From Hanleya hanleyi (lineage: Eukaryota > Mollusca > Polyplacophora > Lepidopleurida > Hanleyidae), in contig JAVTVY010033740.1 in NCBI GenBank assembly GCA_036873755.1, forward strand, positions 1 to 64,000: a stretch of 64,000 nucleotides of DNA, written 5' to 3'. This document shows positions 61,901 through 64,000 of this stretch, piece after piece; the first letter of the stretch is position 1; each line of letters begins with the position of its first letter. The notes beneath the pieces are model-generated. The model had not been told where the DNA came from. It did no database searches and worked only from the letters and a program-made list of their open reading frames with translations. The translations under genes and the position numbers were made by a program.

Positions 61901-63958
61901 ACATATACATACCTTGAACCCTATCCAGGGACATTAATGTTTCCGGGTCACCCCTGGCGTCAAAGAACGTAGGGCCACGGATTCCCAAGAAATCGATTTG
62001 CTGCATACTCTGGAAATGAAGCTGCCCCATCTCGTGGTTTGTATATGAAAAGTTTTCCAGACCGATTCCACTATCTGATAAAGAGTGAAGTAATCGAAAT
62101 GAACAGACCAGGGAATGCTATCTGCATGTTATTAGCACAGTGCACTAATGAGTATGCATCTGAGTACGAATTGGATGACTAAACGGAAAAGATATAGCTT
62201 TCTTTTGATGTTATCGATCTAGAATGGGAGATAGAGATAATGGGCGGGAATAGATATTAATTTGTAAGTTATTTGCGTTCCAATCTTCCCAGACTCCACC
62301 TTGGGCAGAGGTGGTTCTGATCAGTGTAGGCTGCTCTTTTATCAGGTATGCTTCAATTTAAAAGTTGTAATGCTACAATAAGAGTGCAACTGCCAATCTG
62401 ATTGTCAAGCCTGTTCTCTCAGATAACACACCGACATTGGAAAACCTTGATATTAGGTTTCACGCAAGGTTGTATGACGGCCACTTTTCAGTCGTCATAT
62501 TCAAGATATATCGGAAATATTATTTCTTCTGAACTTTGTATTCAAGAATATGACCTGTCGCGACAGAAAATATGACTATAGTTGAACATCGACGAAGAAG
62601 AACGTGTCTTCCAAAGTTTGAGGAGTTTCAGAATACATGGATGAAGAATTTTATACATATGATCTTTGAATGTGGACTTACCTGAACTGGTCAAGTTGGT
62701 CAGTGTGGCATTTAGAGCCAGTGCAATGGCCCAGGTACAGTCATAACTCAGAGAAGCTTTGATGTCTCCGAAATATCTTTCCCCGTTAGTTTTGTTTGTG
62801 TAAGCTTCCAGGAATTCTGTAGGGCTATATCCGGCTATACCTCTTTCCTCTCGGGGATTCAGGTAAATTGTTCTGATTGCAAAATGTCCCTCAATTGCTT
62901 CAGTGAGCTGAATTATGGTACAGTCGACCTCGTTTTTTATCTTGCTGTCGTTTAATTTCAACCACCAAGATTCCTCCAACCAACCAGTTATGAACCAGAC
63001 GACTTTCGCACCGTATAGCTTCTGTTTATACGCCTATAGAAACAACATTAGAACAGGTCAGTTGACCCAAAAGCTTCAAGTGTGAACACAATCCCCAATT
63101 TTAATATAACATAATCTGGACATCGATGGGAGCGCCATCTGCGACATTCAGTAGCCATTCGTCGTTCACAAATAATTTTGGCATAGATTATCTGCAGTTC
63201 GACATTCATAAGGCAGCATACCATAATTATCAAATATCTTCCTAATTCTGTCCGGACAATTATTTAAACGTATATGGAATATATATATATATCTAAAGTG
63301 AAATCCGACAATCCAAAATGGGGCAAGGGTTTTCATATTTTTTTTTATGATTTAAAGTTTTAGAGGTATATCCAAAGGTTCCGATGAATCTCCGTCATGA
63401 TTTTTCATCGGTTGCTCAAGCGAACGTGACGGATCTTTGGAAGTATTGCTGATGGTATCACGCTTCATCTACTTGACTACCCGCTGTAACATCTCAGATG
63501 CTATAGATATTGAGTTCAAATAGATAAAACATGTATATACCGGTAAAGCCGATCAGACTGTTCATACAAATATACAAAAGATGCAGCAAATCCTGATCCA
63601 AAATTCCAGGTATGATTTTGAGGCATCGATCGATCCTCGTTACCAAGAGTAAGCATACTTTGTAATCTGAGCATTATCGTCAACAACATATGCGGACCAT
63701 TAGAGAGAAAATGAGCCATGTTTTCATTCCCAAGTCGAGTAGCGTTACCAACGAGTGTATGCCTATCGGCGTCATCTTAATATCCAGGAATACAAGACAT
63801 GTAGTTTTGTAGAGTATGTAATTTGTTGGATGCCGACAGGATCTTATGAAATATTCGGATAGAAGAAATGTGTGTGGATAGCTAGACATTTCAGCCTGAA
63901 TACATACGATTGTCGCCGTCTTTGATGAAGAATAGAAAACGATGAGAGAACCATGGTT
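40849..63958 (-). CDS. GABA-B-type class C GPCR gene (5' part missing), multi-exon
   Basis: Eleven exon candidates on the minus strand spell a metabotropic GABA-B-like receptor, a plasma-membrane class C GPCR. Ten exons (51,949-63,958) cover ligand-binding lobe 2 through TM7. From 63,033 to 51,949 they join to exactly 479 codons with every junction in phase. Family hallmarks seen: GWLEESWW and SYDCTWAIALALN in the ligand domain, IIKMSSPRLNN at TM2, FSKTWRVYVVFTN after TM3, MLFGAFLAWETR at TM5, PALNDSQFIGMSIYNV at TM6 and CLVFVPK after TM7. The last exon (40,849-40,944) encodes a coiled-coil tail and is linked by inference across an ~11-kb intron. The first part of the flytrap domain and signal peptide are outside the window, and the juxtamembrane tail exon(s) were not found. 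GABA-B-like receptors are expanded in several marine invertebrates, so this may be an orphan paralogue and not the true GABA receptor. Confidence 0.85.
41135..41165. repeat. Perfect 12-bp stem hairpin
   Basis: CCAGGGGTATCT (41,135-41,146), 7-nt loop, AGATACCCCTGG (41,154-41,165). It lies in a minus-strand open frame of ~70 codons (41,008-41,220) that I do not recognise, within the last putative receptor intron. Confidence 0.6.
41365..41800 (+). repeat. Repeat fragment shared with 46,270-46,560
   Basis: Shared blocks: ATTAATAAATA(T/C)AAAGG, CATC(A/T)ACCATCAAA, ACAAGCC(A/T)GG, AAACACTGAAA, GTGGGC(T/G)GAACGCGGT and GAC..CG(A/T)..GAAGATG. The second copy contains an internal palindromic arrangement around a TA microsatellite. 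Function unknown. Confidence 0.45.
41886..42010. repeat. 39-bp tandem repeat, about 3.2 copies
   Basis: Copies start at 41,886, 41,925, 41,964 and 42,003 (partial). Each begins (C/T)CATC(A/G)ACTTATTCCA and contains ATAACCTACAATTGA. Near-identity implies recent expansion. Intronic if the last receptor exon is correct. Confidence 0.85.
42360..42412 (-). repeat. Dispersed ~60-bp motif (reverse copy)
   Basis: On the minus strand it reads ACAAGCGTCCGTCATTCAAT... GCCGTCGTCCATTAAAG, then GCGTCCATAA. Sister copies at about 27,188, 44,312, 58,060 and 60,392 (plus orientation). A family hallmark is TTAAAG followed by (A/T)(A/T)TC(C/T)(C/G)CGCGTCC. Confidence 0.6.
43637..44087 (+). CDS. Two candidate plus-strand exons (43,637-43,670 and 44,039-44,087), function unknown
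   Basis: The first is 34 bp between CTGTTTGCAG and GTAAGT; the second is 49 bp between CTGTTACAG and GTATGA. Joined they read GGESEVFGHGRNEDPKRAIW then IDIEMLW without a stop. Splice signals are good and the peptide looks gene-like. No family is recognised, no further exons were found, and they would lie inside an intron of the minus-strand receptor gene. Chance is a real alternative. Confidence 0.25.
44211..44262. repeat. GT microsatellite
   Basis: About 50 bp of (GT)n interrupted by CTCTGTGGGTGTGC. Confidence 0.9.
44312..44380 (+). repeat. Dispersed ~60-bp motif, intact copy
   Basis: Reads ACAAGCGTCTAGACCGTCAT ... CCGTCC-type core, then ATTAAAGAATTTCCGCGTCC. This copy is the uninterrupted version of the site into which the 60.4-kb foldback inserted. 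Confidence 0.6.
44714..44722 (+). promoter_or_regulatory. TATA-box-like sequence before the THAP ORF
   Basis: TTATAAATA lies about 23-31 bp upstream of the THAP ATG at 44,745. The short spacing would leave almost no 5' UTR, so it may be coincidental. Confidence 0.3.
44745..44915 (+). pseudogene. Truncated THAP-type zinc-finger ORF (56 aa)
   Basis: The ORF begins MPFCAAYACTNERKK and continues GCGVIFFSFPVETIRRKNWV then HYCRRVGQ. This is the N-terminal half of a THAP (C2CH) DNA-binding domain: the Cys pair at residues 4 and 9, the SFP motif and the RRxxWV helix are all present. The second metal pair (C-x2-H, in the LCSxHF motif) and the AVPTIF end are missing. The frame drifts into FVDKIDILLNQI and stops, so it is a truncated copy or a first exon whose partner is lost. 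No nearby ORF supplies the remainder. Confidence 0.7.
45099..45280. repeat. ~180-bp near-perfect palindrome
   Basis: The left arm starts GGAAACGGTGCC and runs to GTTGAAAGTCC; the right arm is its inverse, GGACTTTCAAC to GGCACCATTTCC, with the centre near 45,189. Only a few mismatches separate arms of ~90 bp. Sits inside the THAP-containing segment. Confidence 0.85.
45285..45525. repeat. TCGCGA/AATCGTTTTT-rich patch (copy 1)
   Basis: Dense short palindromes and near-palindromes such as TCGCGA, ATTCGCGAAT-like and CGATTGAAAAACGAT-like words. A related patch is at 47,740-47,965. Probably diverged arms of the surrounding element. Confidence 0.5.
45526..47739. other. Interior of the THAP-containing segment, no gene recognised
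   Basis: AT-rich; includes the repeat fragment shared with 41.4 kb (46,200-46,560) with a TA microsatellite at about 46,350-46,380. A 126-codon open frame (47,021-47,401, plus) shows no family resemblance. Confidence 0.4.
47740..47965. repeat. TCGCGA/AATCGTTTTT-rich patch (copy 2)
   Basis: Same word content as 45,285-45,525: CTCGCGA, GATTCGCGATC, ATCGTTTTTCAATCGAGAAAA. Lies in the opposite half of the inverted-end segment. Confidence 0.5.
49149..51021. other. Receptor intron; two inverted-repeat hairpins near 50.0-50.2 kb
   Basis: No exon recognised. TGGGTATAGACGTGAC (50,024-50,039) is inverted at 50,096-50,111, flanked by the weaker pair GTCAGAAGGATTGGGT/ACCCAATTCTTCTGAC. GTGACGTTTTCAGTTG (50,139-50,154) is inverted with one mismatch at 50,174-50,189. 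Confidence 0.5.
51022..51219. repeat. Palindrome with a 65-bp direct duplication of one arm
   Basis: The arm starting TTTGTTGTGTAATAATTTAC occurs at 51,025 and again at 51,090 (period 65). Its inverse (GGGGTTTTGACGAGGGATGA ... AATTATTACACAACAAAT) ends at 51,219. The flanking 51.0-51.5-kb open frames on both strands are by-products. Confidence 0.75.
51949..52137 (-). CDS. GABA-B-like receptor exon: TM6 and TM7
   Basis: The exon is 189 bp, phase 0, between TGTATTACAG and CCAAAG|GTAATC. It encodes VKLPALNDSQFIGMSIYNVV, then TM6/TM7, ending TQCLVFVPK. PALNDSxxIGMSxYNV and CLVFVPK are hallmark motifs. Reading past the donor gives only 22 further codons to a stop, so the splice at FVPK is preferred; a short read-through tail is the alternative. 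Confidence 0.93.
52480..52665. repeat. 62-bp tandem triplication
   Basis: Three identical copies starting at 52,480, 52,542 and 52,604 (TTGATTATTCCTGTGTCC ... GATGGGCCTAGTCC). Identity implies very recent origin. In the intron between the TM5 and TM6-7 exons. Confidence 0.9.
53840..54540. repeat. Degenerate ~160-170-bp tandem repeats with GACC/GGTCAAGGTCA motifs
   Basis: TTTGACCTTAAAAATAGGTCAAAG (cores near 53,940), TTTGACCTTGGAAAATAGG (about 54,105) and TTGACCTTGAAAATTAGACC (about 54,372) recur. The array ends with GACAGACAGACTGACAGATGG-like sequence near 54,482 and CAATAGCCTACTTTC. This is an old element with the same plan as the satellite element at 21-22.8 kb: tandem core, (GACNGAC) run, then a short end. 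Confidence 0.55.
55188..55331 (-). CDS. GABA-B-like receptor exon: extracellular loop 2 and TM5
   Basis: The exon is 144 bp, phase 0, between TGTCCACAG and AGAAAG|GTGTGT. It encodes IADNGDTVYQPQLSRCESNY then QLYFLGILYGIQGVLMLFGA and FLAWETRK. The Cys in SRCES is the expected extracellular-loop-2 disulfide Cys. MLFGxFLAWETR is almost invariant in GABA-B receptors and opens intracellular loop 3. Confidence 0.94.
55514..56172. repeat. 33-bp minisatellite, about 20 units, abutting the TM4 exon
   Basis: The unit core is CTCAGGGGTAATATAGTGG + AACTCCGTGTGTGC. All units are 33 bp, so the array is open on both strands: 11-residue repeats HTRSSTILPLR (minus) and VCLRGNIVELR (plus). The unit closely resembles the last ~31 bp of the TM4 exon including its splice donor (56,222-56,252). 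It lies in the intron corresponding to extracellular loop 2. In the units the donor GT is mostly changed to GC; one unit (55,626-55,627) has GT. Confidence 0.9.
56224..56346 (-). CDS. GABA-B-like receptor exon: TM4 and start of extracellular loop 2
   Basis: The exon is 123 bp, phase 0, between CCTCACAG and CCTGAG|GTACGT. It encodes VITDRRLFIMVGALLAVNIS, AFLVWEGVD, then the loop SQHKQSYNITPE with an NIT glycosylation site. This matches the TM4 and WQIVDP region of GABA-B receptors. The last ~30 bp, including the donor, are clearly similar to the unit of the adjacent minisatellite. The reading frame stays open through the donor and the whole repeat array to about 55,510. Confidence 0.92.
56702..56809 (-). 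CDS. GABA-B-like receptor exon: TM3 and intracellular loop 2
   Basis: The exon is 108 bp, phase 0 at both ends, between TTCTTGCAG and CGCAAG|GTAGGA. It encodes IRTFTLVTGFSLTFGGLFSK then TWRVYVVFTNPKLERK, matching [20 protein letters not shown] of GABA-B1. The basic stretch after the helix is intracellular loop 2, the G-protein-facing side. Confidence 0.92.
57251..57365 (-). CDS. GABA-B-like receptor exon: TM2 and extracellular loop 1
   Basis: The exon is 115 bp, between GGTTTGTAG and CAA|GTGAGA. It reads IIKMSSPRLNNIILIGCAMI then YSSVFYEDVIGDAKYLCQ. The KMSSPxLNN motif is the intracellular-loop-1 signature of GABA-B2-type subunits. The Cys two residues before the exon end is the expected disulfide partner of the Cys in extracellular loop 2. 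Confidence 0.92.
57844..57994 (-). CDS. GABA-B-like receptor exon: TM1
   Basis: The exon is 151 bp, between TTTATTCAG and CAAAA|GTAAGT (full donor consensus). It encodes GRPPKDSVEIIVTLQQ followed by a hydrophobic helix (VLFAVFGLLSSIGILLAISF) and FNQFFRDQ. The terminal AA plus A of the next exon forms the Lys of DQKIIKMSSP, as in NQKLIKMSSP of GABA-B2, which confirms the splice phase. Confidence 0.92.
58233..58611. mobile_element. 379-bp foldback MITE with CA(G/C)TGC ends
   Basis: Inverted arms of ~170 bp: the left starts CAGTGCCAAAAATACCCTAC, the right ends GTAGGGTATTTTTAGCAGTG. The arms are rich in TAAGATAA, AAGTAAAAT and TTTTTCTTGTTTGAGTAAA. No coding capacity. Target duplication not clear. 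In the intron between the flytrap-end and TM1 exons. Confidence 0.8.
59044..59136 (-). CDS. GABA-B-like receptor exon: end of flytrap domain
   Basis: The exon is 93 bp, between TGTTGTAG and TACG|GTAAGA. It reads GIRQTIGIYDPAAKYSSK then IEWYREPSLEWYG, matching the KKIGYYDSTKDDLSW...W segment that leads into the first transmembrane helix. Its final G joins GA of the next exon to give the Gly of GGRPPKD, the counterpart of GGSPPAD/PPKDKT in GABA-B1/B2. Confidence 0.88.
59371..59960. mobile_element. ~590-bp element with CTA(T/C)CTGGCCTG inverted ends
   Basis: The left end CCCTATCTGGCCTGGGC and right end CAGGCCAGGTAGA (59,944-59,956) are inverted. Inside each end is a poly-G tract (about 59,404 and 59,918). 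CGTGGCCGCCATCTTGAATT is near 59,763. No ORF. Looks like a non-autonomous DNA transposon. Confidence 0.55.
60392..60427 (+). repeat. Dispersed ~60-bp motif, left half, split by the foldback
   Basis: ACAAGCGTCTGGTCCGTCAT ... GCCGTCGTCCATTAA. The right half continues after the foldback at 61,004 as TTAAAGAATATCCGCGTCC. Confidence 0.6.
60428..61003. mobile_element. 576-bp foldback MITE inserted at TTAA (piggyBac-like target)
   Basis: TTAA (60,424-60,427) and TTAA (61,004-61,007) flank ends AGTGATCATAAACCCTCAAG and CTTGAGGGTTTACGAGCACT. The arms are inverted over ~270 bp, e.g. CACAGACTCACTGTTCCAAT on one side and ATTGGAACAGTGAGTCTGTG on the other. The undisturbed host motif at 44,358 has a single TTAA, giving an empty-site comparison. 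TTAA targets are typical of piggyBac- and Kolobok-type transposases, which are not encoded here. Confidence 0.75.
61626..61730 (-). pseudogene. Degenerate 5S rRNA-like sequence (5S pseudogene or 5S-derived SINE head)
   Basis: On the minus strand it follows the 5S layout: GGCGTATAGCG, CCGGTTCTCGACAGATCACC, GTTGAACAACGTTGAACCCG, then ACTTGGATGGGTGACCG and GATGCTGTATTGGC. ACTTGGATGGGxGACCG is the highly conserved 5S segment. About 9 bp before the 3' end are missing and many positions differ, so it is not a functional 5S gene. Confidence 0.55.
61913..62074 (-). CDS. GABA-B-like receptor exon: flytrap domain, FEG..GHVVFD-type region
   Basis: The exon is 162 bp, between TTTATCAG and CAAG|GTATGT. 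Together with the split codon it reads DSGIGLENFSYTNHEM..., then FLGIRGPTFFDARGDPE and LDRVQ. This corresponds to LEDFNYNNQ ... FEGVSGHVVFDASGSR of GABA-B1. The first two bases complete the Asp codon begun by the upstream exon and the last base begins the Asp codon finished downstream. NFS is a possible glycosylation site. Confidence 0.88.
62682..63033 (-). CDS. GABA-B-like receptor exon: ligand-binding lobe
   Basis: The exon is 352 bp, starts in phase 0 after TTTCTATAG and ends at TTCAG|GTAAGT. It begins AYKQKLYGAKVVWFITGW, matching the VYKERLFGKKYVWFLIGW region of GABA-B1, and contains GWLEESWW (the conserved Trp after lobe entry). EGHFAIRTIYLNP corresponds to the EGHITTEIVMLNP region, and SYDCTWAIALALN is a near-diagnostic motif. 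Candidate N-glycosylation sites NKT, NAT and NLT are present. At the position of the GABA-contacting Glu just before the YDAIWA motif there appears to be Lys (DIKASLSYD), so GABA binding is doubtful. Confidence 0.9.
63034..63907. other. Receptor intron, no further feature
   Basis: AT-rich with a short (TA)n at about 63,279-63,293 and a weak copy of the CGACATTCAGTAGCCATTCGTCG-type dispersed motif near 63,140. Two open frames of 67-69 codons show no receptor similarity. Confidence 0.5.
63908..63958 (-). CDS. GABA-B-like receptor exon: flytrap domain, FYSSSKTAT segment
   Basis: After the acceptor TTCTTGGCAG the exon reads NHGSLIVFYSSSKTATI. This aligns with the RIIVGLFYE..AR segment of GABA-B receptors and keeps the Tyr of the ligand pocket region. 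The best GT donor is ATC|GTATGT at 63,907. If the frame is read four codons further (VCIQ, to 63,896) the protein matches the family pattern VFCE-AYK better, but the junction there would be CAG|GCTGAA, a poor GC donor. This is the most 5' exon visible; its start is inferred from a moderate acceptor. Confidence 0.6.
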
Positions 63959-64000
63959 CTGCCAAGAAATTACGAGTATTCCAATTAAAATATCACCAAA

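Noticed and set aside
63516..63719. Open frame in the intron upstream of the 62,682-63,033 exon as an extra receptor exon
   Set aside because: The peptide does not match any GABA-B region, and the preceding receptor segment is already supplied by 63,908-63,958.

Overview
This window is eukaryotic, from an animal with a repeat-rich genome. The genes are broken into short exons with GT..AG introns, and most of the DNA is tandem arrays, foldback/MITE-type elements and microsatellites. Two repeat types look like those I know from marine invertebrates, especially molluscs: a ~157-bp satellite ending in GACGGACGG and a perfect GCCCACC/GGTGGGC hairpin, and elements with TATACGCCCG ends carrying AGGTCA arrays. 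A lophotrochozoan such as a bivalve is my best guess; the species cannot be fixed from sequence alone.

Layout. 1-22,763 is one long composite array of three modules joined at a 48-bp imperfect palindrome (H) that occurs ten times. Module X (~1.59 kb) is H + 157-bp satellite + spacer S. Module Y (~1.6 kb) is an element with TATACGCCCG ends packed with AGGTCA half-sites. Module Z (~1.82 kb) is H + a unique 1.2-kb segment + S. The order is Y-end, X-Y, X-Y, X-Y, X, Z, Z, Z, rearranged Z, X, then a longer satellite array with its terminal hairpin. 22.8-40.8 kb has no gene I can recognise. It holds several transposon remnants: a 365-bp foldback element (24.4 kb), a 313-bp foldback (26.2 kb), and two copies of a TIR-type repeat (29.0-37.5 and 37.7-39.25 kb). 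The first of those two copies is interrupted by a 4.49-kb foldback element whose pre-insertion sequence survives in the second copy.

40.8-64 kb is dominated by one minus-strand gene for a GABA-B-type (class C) G-protein-coupled receptor. Ten exons between 51,949 and 63,958 encode the second half of the Venus-flytrap ligand-binding domain and all seven transmembrane helices, with phases that agree at the joins. A final exon at 40,849-40,944 encodes a short coiled coil like the GABA-B C-terminal tail. The 5' half of the gene lies beyond the right edge, and an exon for the segment between TM7 and the coiled coil was not found.

The receptor introns carry many insertions. The ~4.8-kb segment 44.38-49.15 kb has inverted termini and a truncated THAP zinc-finger ORF. 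Others include a TTAA-flanked foldback with a recognisable empty site, a 379-bp foldback, a 5S-rRNA-like pseudogene, and a 33-bp minisatellite (~20 units) that appears to have grown out of the 3' end of the TM4 exon. Nothing in the window forms an operon or a prokaryotic-type system.
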